Below are positions 17,729-26,523 of a DNA stretch of 64,000 nucleotides, piece by piece (the first letter of the stretch is position 1; the number at the start of each line of letters is the position of its first letter). Position numbers and translations under genes: made by a program. The notes under the pieces are model-generated. The model did not search any database and was not told the DNA's origin. It saw only the letters and a program-made list of their open reading frames with translations. Source of the DNA: Candidatus Thalassolituus haligoni (lineage in GTDB: Bacteria > Pseudomonadota > Gammaproteobacteria > Pseudomonadales > Oceanobacteraceae); assembly GCF_041222825.1 (NCBI RefSeq), contig NZ_CP139482.1:2890001-2954000 (forward strand), in the 5' to 3' direction.

Positions 17729-18211
17729 TTACAGGCCTTGTAACTCTGACCATTCTTCATCGGTCATCAACTTTTCCAGATCGACCAGAATCAGCAGCTC
17801 TTCATTTTTATGGCAAACACCCTGAATAAACTTGGCGCTTTCCTCATTTCCCACAGACGGGGTGGTTTCTATTTCTGACTGACGTAAATACACCACCTCG
17901 GCCACGGCATCGACCAGAATACCCACGACCTGATTTTCGGCCTCGATAATCACAATACGAGTCTGATCCGTGGTATCGGCACCTGGCAGGGAAAACCGCA
18001 ATCGGGTGTCGATGACCGTCACCACATTCCCGCGCAGATTAATAATGCCCAGTACATAAGGCGGCGCACCCGGTACCGGGGCAATCTCGGTGTAGCGCAA
18101 CACTTCCTGCACCTGCATCACATTGATGCCATAGGTCTCGTTCTCCAATCGAAAAGTAACCCACTGCAGTACGGGATCTTCTGCACTTTTATTTCCGGCA
18201 ATCGCTGACAT
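17729..18211 (-). CDS. cheW: Chemotaxis coupling protein CheW
   Basis: A 160-residue CheW domain protein linking CheA to chemoreceptors at the cell pole. The segment VLQWVTFRLENETYGINVMQVQEVLR, the loop PGAPPYVLGIINLRGNVVTVIDTR and the C-terminal KNEELLILVDLEKLM are typical. It lies downstream of the ParP-like gene and immediately upstream of the DUF2802 gene (18 bases), the order found in Pseudomonas-type clusters. Confidence 0.95.
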   Translation of the reverse strand: MSAIAGNKSAEDPVLQWVTFRLENETYGINVMQVQEVLRYTEIAPVPGAPPYVLGIINLRGNVVTVIDTRLRFSLPGADTTDQTRIVIIEAENQVVGILVDAVAEVVYLRQSEIETTPSVGNEESAKFIQGVCHKNEELLILVDLEKLMTDEEWSELQGL

Positions 18212-18349
18212 AAAAACATCCTCACAAAGAAAGGCCGCAGTCTGACGTAAACATGACGAACCGCTCTTAACTATAGATCAGAGCACAATGTGTACCAGTT
18301 AGCAGGAAAGAAATATTGTGACACTCACACAGCAAGAGAACCGGCTGGC

Positions 18350-19300
18350 TCAGTAGGCGTGGCGACCTGGTTTGAGAGAACCTTTACGACGACTGTCTTC
18401 CAGTAACTGCAACAGCCCGGGCACATCGATCAAGGCACACATTTCCTTGATTACCGTACCTGCCAGCCAACGGCGTTTACTGGCATCTCCGCGCCACTTG
18501 ATGGCGTTGTTATCCAGTTTGACGGTATCGAGAATATCCTGACAGGCCAAAGCCCATGGGGATCGATCCAGCTGAATAAAATAATCGTAACCGTCGTCGG
18601 CCAGTCGAGTGCCACGCTCCGGCATGATCAGCTGGGCACTGTCGATGATGGTCAGCTTGAGATCATCCCCTTGCCACACCCCCAGCGACCAGCTGGCCTG
18701 GCCAAACAGAGGCGTCACACGCTCATTCACCTTATGAACCCCACCCAGTAAAGGCAGGGGAATGGCCAGTTTTAATCCGGATACCGTAAATAGCAGACAG
18801 TCGACGCCGCTACTTGATTGCCAATTTAACGACGCCAGATCGGATTTTCCGTCAAGTTCATGACGATGTTCCGTGTCAGCAACCTCAGTGGATCGGCTTG
18901 GATTCAGGGCGACATTTTCTGGCTCCACGTTGACCGGCTTGATAACGTCGTCCGGGGTTACCACGGCTTCCCTGGCAACTTCCTTAACTTCCTCCACAGC
19001 CACATTCGGTAATGGTGCTTTCAGTTTGACCGGCGGTTCAGCAAACCGTGGCCAGGCAGCGGCGGGGGACGCTTCGGTATTGCTGGCAACTGCAGCAACA
19101 CTCGTAACAGTAACCACTGCCGTAGCCGGATCACGATGGCCACATGCTTCCGCACTGGCAGGAATAGACGAGTAATCGGACAACTCAGCACCGGATGGTG
19201 TGAAAGCCTGATCGACAAACACATCAGCCATCCCCAGCAGGTCATCCAGATAACCCTGCAGCACACCATCAACCAGGTTTTGTCGTTTTTTAATGGCCAT
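18350..19300 (-). CDS. parP: CheW-domain protein of ParP type (polar chemotaxis array placement)
   Basis: A 316-residue protein with a short N-terminal conserved motif (VDGVLQGYLDDLLGMADVFV, residues 10-29), a long low-complexity linker rich in alanine, valine and glutamate, and a C-terminal CheW-like domain (SGVDCLLFTVSGLKLAIPLPLLGGV onward). This layout and its place after a ParA-like ATPase match ParP of Vibrio and Pseudomonas, which binds the ParA-like protein (ParC in Vibrio) and CheA and keeps the array at the pole. It begins five bases after the small gene that carries the same N-terminal motif. Confidence 0.8.
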   Translation of the reverse strand: MAIKKRQNLVDGVLQGYLDDLLGMADVFVDQAFTPSGAELSDYSSIPASAEACGHRDPATAVVTVTSVAAVASNTEASPAAAWPRFAEPPVKLKAPLPNVAVEEVKEVAREAVVTPDDVIKPVNVEPENVALNPSRSTEVADTEHRHELDGKSDLASLNWQSSSGVDCLLFTVSGLKLAIPLPLLGGVHKVNERVTPLFGQASWSLGVWQGDDLKLTIIDSAQLIMPERGTRLADDGYDYFIQLDRSPWALACQDILDTVKLDNNAIKWRGDASKRRWLAGTVIKEMCALIDVPGLLQLLEDSRRKGSLKPGRHAY

Positions 19301-19305
19301 TTACA

Positions 19306-19656
19306 TCACCCGCACAAATCAAGCCGGAGCATCAACTGCCCGCAAGACTGCAGTACCTGCTGCTGTAAGCGGGTGCCATGCGGCAACTGGCGCAACAATG
19401 ACAAGCTGTCCAGCAATTGCAGCGGCAGCCCTTGTGGACGACTGTCACCACAAGGTTGTAGCGGCACCAGTGCCATCCCCGGACGCAGCGAGCTGCTATG
19501 GCACACCAGACTGACCGGCTTCACCTTATCGTGTGGCACGGATGTGGCTTGCGTCAGCAAGCTGTCCCAATCGGTTTCAACCGTTGCGCTGTCCGCCAGC
19601 AAAGTATCCAGGTAACTCGACACCACACCATCAACACACCGGCTCGTATCAACCAT
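19306..19656 (-). CDS. Small protein sharing the ParP N-terminal motif
   Basis: A 116-residue protein starting at the ATG at 19656, whose reading frame overlaps the last eight bases of the ParA-like gene (ATGGTTGA) and ends five bases before parP; coupling on both sides argues that it is real. Residues 8-20 (VDGVVSSYLDTLL) match ParP residues 10-22 (VDGVLQGYLDDLL) at 9 of 13 positions. The rest (for example LQLLDSLSLLRQLPHGTRLQ) is leucine-rich with no CheW domain recognised. It looks like a duplicate of the ParP N-terminal region that has lost or replaced the CheW part. A frame continues upstream to 19815 but lies inside the ParA-like gene. Confidence 0.7.
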   Translation of the reverse strand: MVDTSRCVDGVVSSYLDTLLADSATVETDWDSLLTQATSVPHDKVKPVSLVCHSSSLRPGMALVPLQPCGDSRPQGLPLQLLDSLSLLRQLPHGTRLQQQVLQSCGQLMLRLDLCG

Positions 19657-20437
19657 GGTTCGCCTTCTCAATCTCGTTATCCAGCAAGCTGAGTAAATGG
19701 CGATAGGCGCGAACTCCCCGGCTTTCGTCTTCCAGCTGATGAGGAAACAGACCCAGCTGACTGGCATCACGCAAGCGGGTATCCACCGGGATCGGCTCCG
19801 GTGACAGCTTGTCACGATAGATACGACGCATCTCTTTCAGCGTCGTCACCGAAGCCAGGGTACGACGGTCAAACAGTGTCGGTACAATCAGGTACGGCAA
19901 TTCCCGCCGTTGTGAACGCATCACCATTTTTAAGGTGTGCACCATACGTTCCAGCCCTTTCAGCGCCAAATGTTCGGTCTGGGTCGGAACCACCAGCTGC
20001 TGGCAAGCCGCCAAGGCATTCACCATCAGCACTCCCAGAATCGGTGGCGTATCCAGTAAGGCATAGTCGTACTCATCCCACACCTGAGCCAGTGAGCGTG
20101 ACAACACTAGGCCCATGCCTTCCTGGCCACTGACCTGGCGCTCCAGCGTTGCCAACGACGTCGCCGCAGGCAATAAATGCACATTCCGTAAACTCGTCGG
20201 TCGGATCACCTGGCCGATATAATCGCGATTCTTGCAATTATTGTTAAAAAACAATTGATACATACTGTGCTCAAGACTGTCAGGGTCGAGTTTGAAATAG
20301 CTCGACAGCGAGCCGTGAGGGTCCAGATCCACCAGCAATACCCGGTGGCCACGCTGACCAAGCAAGCCACCCAGCGTTACCACGCTGGTGGTTTTACCTA
20401 CGCCACCTTTCTGATTTGCAATCGACCAGACTCGCAC
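19649..20437 (-). CDS. parA: ParA-family ATPase of the chemotaxis cluster
   Basis: A 262-residue Walker-type ATPase (called ParC in Vibrio). Deviant Walker A NQKGGVGKTTSVVTLGGLL starts at residue ~8, switch I-like LLVDLDPHGSLSSYF and Walker B YALLDTPPILGVL follow. In polarly flagellated bacteria it recruits chemotaxis arrays to the pole and partitions them at division, acting with ParP and CheA. It is distinct from FleN, encoded in the same cluster. In Pseudomonas motC and motD precede it; here a 352-base gap separates it from cheB. Confidence 0.92.
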   Translation of the reverse strand: MRVWSIANQKGGVGKTTSVVTLGGLLGQRGHRVLLVDLDPHGSLSSYFKLDPDSLEHSMYQLFFNNNCKNRDYIGQVIRPTSLRNVHLLPAATSLATLERQVSGQEGMGLVLSRSLAQVWDEYDYALLDTPPILGVLMVNALAACQQLVVPTQTEHLALKGLERMVHTLKMVMRSQRRELPYLIVPTLFDRRTLASVTTLKEMRRIYRDKLSPEPIPVDTRLRDASQLGLFPHQLEDESRGVRAYRHLLSLLDNEIEKANHG

Positions 20438-20789
20438 TCTGATTACCTCTGGTTAACGGCAATACGGCAACAAGTTGCCGCCGGTTGCCAATTCGTCGTT
20501 TCAGGATGCCGCACAGATGTCGACCAACCTGCAATAAAACGTCCACTAAGCGATAACGATGAACGGGATGAACGGATAAAACACCCCCGTTATTCTGTGC
20601 GGCAAAAACCATTCCAGAACCCGCCCATGAATAGCCGTTCAGACAGCCGTTCAGCCTGATATTGATGTTCGGACGGTAGATGACGGTAGATAATGCAGCA
20701 GGAATACCGCTGCCTGATGATGCTCGCGGGTGCCGGAGTAACAAGGGAATACGCCAATAAGCCATGCCAGCCTCCAAAGCAGGATGCAA
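20438..20789. other. Gap between parA and cheB, where motCD would be expected
   Basis: No supported gene. In Pseudomonas motC and motD occupy this place; no remnant of either is visible. The segment contains short direct repeats (AGCCGTTCAG twice near 20631-20652; ACGGTAG twice near 20673-20690). A 131-codon minus-strand frame from 20789 overlaps the start of parA and has the composition of non-coding sequence. Confidence 0.5.
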
Positions 20790-21944
20790 TCAAACCAGCT
20801 CGGTGGCCAATTTGAGTCCAACGTCCTTGAGCGCAACAACATCATCCACATAGCCAGCTTTGGTGACCGCCATTGGCATGCCATAAATCACGCTGCTGGC
20901 CTCGTCCTGGGCCCAGATATGGCCACCGCTTGCTTTCATCAGCCGTGCACCTTCTCTGCCGTCTGCACCCATCCCGGTGAGCACAACGCCGAGGGCACTG
21001 GCACCAAAATGCTTGGCTGCCGATGCAAAGGCAATATCCACACTGGGACGATAATTCACTCGTTCATCACTTTCGCGAATACGGATAGCCGCTTGTCCAC
21101 GGCTTTCGACCATCAGCTGCATCCCGCCCGGTGCAACGTAGACATGACCGGGAACAATCCGGTCACCATCCTTCGCCTCCTTGACGTTGAGGGAACTGAT
21201 GCTGTTAAGGCGTTCGGCAAATGCCTGGGTAAATGACGCTGGCATGTGCTGAATAATAATCACCGGTTTACGGAAGTTGGCTGGCAAACTCTTGAACAAT
21301 GTCTGCAACGCCGCCGGGCCACCGGTAGAAGTACCGATCAGTACCAGCTCAATACCCTTCAACTGTTTACGAGCAGCCTCTCTGACGGCAGGCACCGGTG
21401 CTTGATCCCGGTCAGCCCGGACGGTACCGGATGCCACCGTTACCGCAGGAGAAGCTGTCGCGAGCGGCGCTGCCGTAACCGGCACGTCCGTTACCGCCTT
21501 GCTGGTTGTCACTGGCGGTTCGGTCGTCTTGTCCTGTCGACCCATACGGCAGGCAGACACCGCGACAATTTTTTCAGTCAATAGCCGCCGCATATCTGCG
21601 GTGCCCTTGGCCACCGCATCAAAATTTTTCGGCAGATAATCCAGAGCACCCGCATCCAGGGCATCCAGAGTGACCCTGGCACCTTCAAAGGTCAGAGACG
21701 AAAACATCAACACCGGCACCGGTCGCCGTATCATGATATTACGCAGCGAGGTAATGCCATCCATCACTGGCATCTCGTAATCCATGGTAATCACATCAGG
21801 CTTGAGGGAATCATTCAGCTCAATGGCCTCACGACCGTTAGAAGCATCACCAATAACCGTCATACGCGGATCAGCATTTATAATGTCGGCAACCCTGCGG
21901 CGAAAAAAGCCGGAGTCATCTACCACCAGCACACGAATGGCCAT
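20790..21944 (-). CDS. cheB: Chemotaxis response regulator protein-glutamate methylesterase
   Basis: A 384-residue CheB: receiver domain with KPDVITMDYEMPVMDG carrying the phospho-acceptor aspartate, a long alanine/threonine-rich linker (residues ~145-190), and the methylesterase domain with catalytic serine in LIGTSTGGPAAL, histidine in IIIQHMPASFTQ and aspartate in TGMGADGREGA. It removes methyl groups from (and deamidates) chemoreceptors. No cheR is in the window. It is 59 bases downstream of cheA. Confidence 0.95.
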   Translation of the reverse strand: MAIRVLVVDDSGFFRRRVADIINADPRMTVIGDASNGREAIELNDSLKPDVITMDYEMPVMDGITSLRNIMIRRPVPVLMFSSLTFEGARVTLDALDAGALDYLPKNFDAVAKGTADMRRLLTEKIVAVSACRMGRQDKTTEPPVTTSKAVTDVPVTAAPLATASPAVTVASGTVRADRDQAPVPAVREAARKQLKGIELVLIGTSTGGPAALQTLFKSLPANFRKPVIIIQHMPASFTQAFAERLNSISSLNVKEAKDGDRIVPGHVYVAPGGMQLMVESRGQAAIRIRESDERVNYRPSVDIAFASAAKHFGASALGVVLTGMGADGREGARLMKASGGHIWAQDEASSVIYGMPMAVTKAGYVDDVVALKDVGLKLATELV

Positions 21945-22003
21945 AATCGCGAAGTCCCGTTAGCCCGGCCAATACCGGGCCTCTGCAAAAGAGAATGCGG
22001 CGG

Positions 22004-24259
22004 TCAAGCCGCCGAAGAATGACGAGCAGCGTAACGATTCAGCATGCTGGGTATATCCAGAATCAGAGCAATACGACCATCACCAGTAATGGTGGCTCCA
22101 GCCATACCCGCCGTGCCTTGCAGCATTTTACCAAGCGGCTTGATCACCACCTCTTCCTGCCCAATCAACTGATCCACCACAAATCCGACGCTCTTGGTGC
22201 CCACCGAGACCACCACCACATGTCCACTGGCATCCGCGCCAGAACTGGCCTCGCCACGAATCAGCCAACGCTTGAGATGAAACAGCGGAATCGGCCGGTT
22301 ACGCACCACCACCACTTCCTGACCATCAACGATATTGGTCTGGGTCAGATCGAGATGGAAAATTTCGTTGACGCTGACCAACGGGAAGGCAAACGCCTGG
22401 TTTTTCAGCATCACCATCAAGGTCGGCATAATCGCCAGCGTCAACGGCACTTTGATACGGATGGTCGTGCCTACGCCTGGCTTGGAATCAATACTGATAA
22501 TGCCATTAAGCTGGGTGATCTTGGTTTTCACCACGTCCATGCCCACGCCACGGCCCGAGACATCGGATATTTCTTCCTTGGTCGAAAAGCCGGGCGCAAA
22601 GATCAGGTTAAAACACTCCTGCTCCGTCAGCCGGTCAGCCGCATCCTGATCCATGACATTTTTTTCCACCGCCTTGCTGCGCAGTACTTCGGCGTCCATG
22701 CCCTTGCCGTCATCCTGAATCTGCAACAGGATGTGATCGCCTTCCTGCTCCGCCGACAGAATCACCAGCCCGACCCGTGGTTTGCCTGCGTGTTCCCGTT
22801 CTGCGGGTGTCTCGACACCATGGTCGACAGAATTCCGCACCAGGTGAACCAGTGGATCCGCCAGCGCTTCAACCAGGTTTTTATCCAGATCTGTGTCTTC
22901 GCCGCGCAATTCCAGATTAATTTCTTTTTTCAGCTGCCGGGCCAAATCACGCACCACGCGAGGAAAACGGCCAAATACTTTTTTGATCGGCTGCATCCGG
23001 GTTTTCATCACCGACGACTGTAAATCGCCCGTCACCACATCCAGATTAGCCACCGCCTTGGCCATGGATTCGTCCTGACTCTTCAGGCCCAGCCGTACCA
23101 GACGATTACGCACCAGCACCAGCTCGCCAACCATATTCATAATATCGTCAAGGCGCTTGGTATCGACTCGCACGGTTGTTTCAGAGGTTGCGTCTTTCTC
23201 TACTGCCTTGCGTCCGCTGTCGGCGGCTTTTGCCGCCGGTGTGGCAGCAGCATTGATCGGCGTTGGCGCAACGGCCTTGACCGGCTCAGGCTGGGCGACA
23301 GGAGCCACTGTTTCTACAGCGGCAGCAGTCGCCTCTGGCGTTGAGTTTGAGTCCGTCTCACTCTCAACGCTTCCAGCAAACGCATGCTTGCCCTTGCCAT
23401 GCAGACGATCCAATAATTCTTCGAATTCGGAATCCGTTATTAGATCCGCAGACCGGGGCATAACCTCCGGCTCACTGCTTTCTGATGTTGTTCCCCGCTC
23501 ACCGGATGCGTCATCTGCTGGCGACGCCGGAGTGCTGCTGTGTTTGCCCTTGCCATGAATCTGATCCAGCAGGGCTTCAAATTCATCTTCGGTAATTTCA
23601 TCGCCACTCGCCGCCGATACCGCCGGCAAGTCAAACAGGTCGTCATCATCAGCCGCTGGCTCTGACACAGATGAGGTTGGCTCTGTTGCTACTGGTGTAG
23701 CGGCGTCACCATCCAACGCCGTCAACAGCTGTTCAAATTCATCGTCGGTAATATCGTGGTCGTCGACCAACCCAGTCGCAGGATTTGCTCCGCCGACAGT
23801 CATCGTTTCTGCGGCCTTGGTATCATTCACAGACTCAGCAACACCACCCACAACTTCAGCGTCCCCGGACTGGGGTTCCGCCAGCAGATGCAGCTGGTGT
23901 ATCAGTTCAGGATCGGCAGACTGGGGCTGGCGGCTGGCACGGACGTCATCAAACATTTCGTTCACGCAATCCAGCGCCTGCAATACCACATCCATCAGAT
24001 CAGCATTAACCCGACGCAAGCCGTTACGCAGGGTATCGAACACGTTTTCTGCGGCATGACAGCAATCTACCAGCGGCGATAGCTGTAAAAATCCGGCTCC
24101 CCCTTTGACGGTATGAAAACCGCGAAAGATAGCATTGAGCAGATCCTTGTCATCCGGACGCTGCTCGAGATCGACCAGCTGTTCAGATAACAGCTCGATA
24201 ATCTCGCCAGCCTCTACCAGGAAATCCTGGAGGATCTCTTCATCAGCATCGAAGCTCAT
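22004..24259 (-). CDS. cheA: Chemotaxis histidine kinase CheA with repeated linker motifs
   Basis: A 751-residue hybrid kinase: HPt domain with phospho-acceptor H49 (GFHTVKGGAGF), an unusually long linker of about 230 residues, dimerisation domain (TVRVDTKRLDDIMNMVGELVLVRNRL), ATPase domain (HLVRNSVDHGVE, DDGKGMD, GRGVGMDVV) and a C-terminal CheW-like domain. The linker contains three copies of a motif of form (I)T-x-x-EFExLL-x-x-(L/I)-(H)G-K-G-K-H, at about residues 169-184, 220-240 and 272-292; the first lacks HGKGKH. In Vibrio a CheA linker region (LID) binds ParP, so these may be array-tethering sites. It lies between cheZ and cheB in one operon. Confidence 0.95.
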   Translation of the reverse strand: MSFDADEEILQDFLVEAGEIIELLSEQLVDLEQRPDDKDLLNAIFRGFHTVKGGAGFLQLSPLVDCCHAAENVFDTLRNGLRRVNADLMDVVLQALDCVNEMFDDVRASRQPQSADPELIHQLHLLAEPQSGDAEVVGGVAESVNDTKAAETMTVGGANPATGLVDDHDITDDEFEQLLTALDGDAATPVATEPTSSVSEPAADDDDLFDLPAVSAASGDEITEDEFEALLDQIHGKGKHSSTPASPADDASGERGTTSESSEPEVMPRSADLITDSEFEELLDRLHGKGKHAFAGSVESETDSNSTPEATAAAVETVAPVAQPEPVKAVAPTPINAAATPAAKAADSGRKAVEKDATSETTVRVDTKRLDDIMNMVGELVLVRNRLVRLGLKSQDESMAKAVANLDVVTGDLQSSVMKTRMQPIKKVFGRFPRVVRDLARQLKKEINLELRGEDTDLDKNLVEALADPLVHLVRNSVDHGVETPAEREHAGKPRVGLVILSAEQEGDHILLQIQDDGKGMDAEVLRSKAVEKNVMDQDAADRLTEQECFNLIFAPGFSTKEEISDVSGRGVGMDVVKTKITQLNGIISIDSKPGVGTTIRIKVPLTLAIMPTLMVMLKNQAFAFPLVSVNEIFHLDLTQTNIVDGQEVVVVRNRPIPLFHLKRWLIRGEASSGADASGHVVVVSVGTKSVGFVVDQLIGQEEVVIKPLGKMLQGTAGMAGATITGDGRIALILDIPSMLNRYAARHSSAA

Positions 24260-24271
24260 TCATCTGCCCCT

Positions 24272-25045
24272 TTAAAAACCCAAACTGGACAACAGGTCAT
24301 CAACGTCATCCTGACTGGCGACCACGCCATCCACCGTTTTATCAATCTGTGGGCCTTCAGCAGCAATCGCAGAGACCTCGTCTTGTTTAACCAATTCCAG
24401 ATCTGCATGTGTAATACCCGTAATGGAGTCGACCGTACCCGCCATCACCACCAGATTAACCAGCCGACTTTCCACATCCCGAACCAGCGTGGCCACTTTC
24501 TGAATCACCTGGCCGGTCAGATCCTGGAAGTCCTGAGCCAGCAGTATGTCGGAGAGCTGATCTTTCAACTCGCCGGACTGCTGTTGGCTAGTGGTCAAAA
24601 AAGCGTCGATATCCCGCGACAATACCCGGAACTCATCCGGCTTGAGTTCTTTGTTGAGAAATCGCTGCCATTGTTGCCCTAATGAACCGGCCCGATCCCG
24701 AATCGCAAGTGCCAACGGCATGCCGGCATCCACCAGATCCATGGTCCGATTAGCCGACTTGTTGGTCATCTCGATCACGTACTCAAGTTTGTCGGTCGCG
24801 CTTTCGATTTCTGACCCGGCACCCGGCGATTCGATGTTGAGGTTTTTGATGGCTTCGTGCAGTGCTCTGGTGAGTCGACCAATTTCTTCATACAGGGTCT
24901 TATCCCGTACATCATTCAGCTGATTCACCAGGGACACCGCATGACTGATTTCGCCGCGTTCAATGCTTTCCACCATCGACTGCGCCAGGTTTTTCATTGC
25001 CAGGCTGGTCGACTGCGCCAGTTGTTGCGAATTACTCTCGGACAT
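24272..25045 (-). CDS. cheZ: CheY-P phosphatase CheZ
   Basis: A 257-residue, mainly helical protein. The active-site region LLAQDFQDLTGQVIQKV contains the conserved D-x-T-G-Q with catalytic glutamine, and the extreme C-terminus DDVDDLLSSLGF is the CheY-binding peptide after a flexible linker. It dephosphorylates CheY-P and so restores smooth swimming. It is encoded 15 bases after cheY and 12 bases before cheA. Confidence 0.95.
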   Translation of the reverse strand: MSESNSQQLAQSTSLAMKNLAQSMVESIERGEISHAVSLVNQLNDVRDKTLYEEIGRLTRALHEAIKNLNIESPGAGSEIESATDKLEYVIEMTNKSANRTMDLVDAGMPLALAIRDRAGSLGQQWQRFLNKELKPDEFRVLSRDIDAFLTTSQQQSGELKDQLSDILLAQDFQDLTGQVIQKVATLVRDVESRLVNLVVMAGTVDSITGITHADLELVKQDEVSAIAAEGPQIDKTVDGVVASQDDVDDLLSSLGF

Positions 25046-25060
25046 GGGTAAACCCTGGAG

Positions 25061-25447
25061 TTAGCCTTCGACACGCTCAAAGATTTTTTCAATCTTTTCC
25101 TTGAGCACTGCAGCAGTAAATGGCTTCACGACGTAACCGTTAACACCAGCCTGAGCAGCCGCCACGATCTGCTCGCGCTTGGCTTCTGCTGTCACCATTA
25201 ATACGGGCAAGCTTCGCAGGCGCTCGTCTGCCCTCACTTTCTTGAGCAAATCGATACCTGTCATACCTGGCATATTCCAGTCTGTTACCAGGAAATCGAA
25301 GTCACCTTGCTGCAGCATCGGCAAGGCGGTTGATCCATCATCTGCTTCTGCGGTGTTGGTAAATCCCAGATCGCGCAGCAAATTTTTAACGATGCGTCTC
25401 ATCGTGGAAAAATCGTCAACGATGAGGATTTTCATGTTCTTGTCCAA
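25061..25447 (-). CDS. cheY: Chemotaxis response regulator CheY
   Basis: A 128-residue single-domain receiver. With the TTG start at 25447 the protein begins [20 protein letters not shown], has DD at 11-12, phospho-acceptor D56 (LVTDWNMPG), threonine in MVTAEAKR and the lysine of VVKPF. The TTG is chosen because GGAGG lies five bases upstream; the ATG at 25435 (MKILIVDD, as in Pseudomonas CheY) has that element 17 bases away. Phosphorylated CheY binds the flagellar switch. It is first of the cheYZAB run, 335 bases after fliA. Confidence 0.95.
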   Translation of the reverse strand: MDKNMKILIVDDFSTMRRIVKNLLRDLGFTNTAEADDGSTALPMLQQGDFDFLVTDWNMPGMTGIDLLKKVRADERLRSLPVLMVTAEAKREQIVAAAQAGVNGYVVKPFTAAVLKEKIEKIFERVEG

Positions 25448-25782
25448 AACGACCTCCAATAGTCGACTTTTCTAACAAGCCGTTTCTGATGCCCATTGAT
25501 ACCCGTAGTACTCAAGGACTCTACTGCAAGTGTAGACCCAGTCTGACGGTTATCCAGCAAGCCTGGAGAGTTTCCTGTTGTCGCCATGGCCAACCACTAA
25601 CAACCGCAATCCCTGCGGTTTCATACTGTCAACAAGGGTATCGGCCAGACAGGGGAAAACTGAAAAAACAAGCACAAAAGACGGGAGCAGAACCCGCCCG
25701 TTGTATGAACTCAAGTCCGTATTGACTCCGTGTCGGGCGCACTCAACGTCGTACAGTCCCGATGGCAATGCGTCCTATCGAT
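25448..25782. other. Intergenic region between fliA and cheY
   Basis: 335 bases with no supported gene. It has a hairpin AACCGCA-ATCCC-TGCGGTT at 25602-25620 and, on the minus strand near 25675-25701, ACGGG and CCCGT arms followed by TTTT, a weak candidate terminator for fliA. A promoter for cheYZAB is expected, but I found no convincing sigma-28 (FliA) consensus by eye. Confidence 0.45.
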
Positions 25783-26520
25783 TCAGCTTGCCCAGCCACC
25801 CAGTCGAGCCTTTAACCGATGGGCCGCCTGACTGTGAATCTGACACACCCGGCTTTCACTCACTCCCAGTACGGCGCCTATTTCCTTGAGGTTGAGTTCT
25901 TCATCATAATAGAGCGATAACACCAGTTGTTCCCGCTCCGGCAGGCCGCGAATGGCATCCGCCAGCTGCTGCTGAAAGGCACTCCGTTCGATACTGTGGG
26001 ACGGATCATCGCTGCTGGACAACAGGGCATCAACGCCATCAGTACCGTCGTTGTTTTCGAGCATTTCTTCATAGCTGAACAGTCGGCATCCAGCGCTGTC
26101 GCGCAGGATTGCGTGATAGTCGTCGGCACTCAGTCCCAGACGCTCAGCCACGTCACTGTCTTCCGCATCGCGGCCGGTTTCACCTTCTATTTGCTGGATC
26201 GCTTCACTGATCCGGCGGCTGTTGCGATGCACCGAACGTGGTGCCCAATCGCCCCGACGAATTTCATCCAGCATGGCACCCCGAATACGGATGCCAGCAT
26301 AGGTTTCAAAGCTGGCGCCTTTGTCGCCATCGTATTTACGCGCTGCTTCCAACAAGCCAATCATGCCAGCCTGGATCAGGTCATTGACCTGCACCGAATC
26401 CGGTAGCCGTGCCATCATGTGATGGGCGATACGCTTGACCAGAGTCGCGTGCTCGTGCACACGCTCATCCACCTTGTGTTTTTCAACCTCGGTATAGGCG
26501 AGGCAACTGCTCCGATTCAC
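25783..26520 (-). CDS. fliA: Flagellar sigma factor FliA (sigma-28)
   Basis: A 245-residue sigma-70 family factor: region 2 has NDLIQAGMIGLLEAARKYDGDKGASFETYAGIRIRGAMLDEIRRGDW, and region 4 has LPEREQLVLSLYYDEELNLKEIGAVLGVSESRVCQIHSQA. It directs transcription of late flagellar and chemotaxis genes. The start is GTG at 26520, three bases after the fleN stop, with GGAG eight bases upstream. It is part of flhF-fleN-fliA. Confidence 0.95.
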   Translation of the reverse strand: MNRSSCLAYTEVEKHKVDERVHEHATLVKRIAHHMMARLPDSVQVNDLIQAGMIGLLEAARKYDGDKGASFETYAGIRIRGAMLDEIRRGDWAPRSVHRNSRRISEAIQQIEGETGRDAEDSDVAERLGLSADDYHAILRDSAGCRLFSYEEMLENNDGTDGVDALLSSSDDPSHSIERSAFQQQLADAIRGLPEREQLVLSLYYDEELNLKEIGAVLGVSESRVCQIHSQAAHRLKARLGGWAS

Positions 26521-26523
26521 AAC

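Noticed and set aside
20394..20789. 131-codon minus-strand frame between cheB and parA
   Set aside because: It overlaps the parA start out of frame and has no ribosome binding site or motif; no MotC or MotD similarity.
25448..25782. FliA (sigma-28) promoter for cheY
   Set aside because: No stretch combines a TAAA/TCAAG-type -35 with GCCGATAA at suitable spacing; a search with a position matrix is needed before claiming one.
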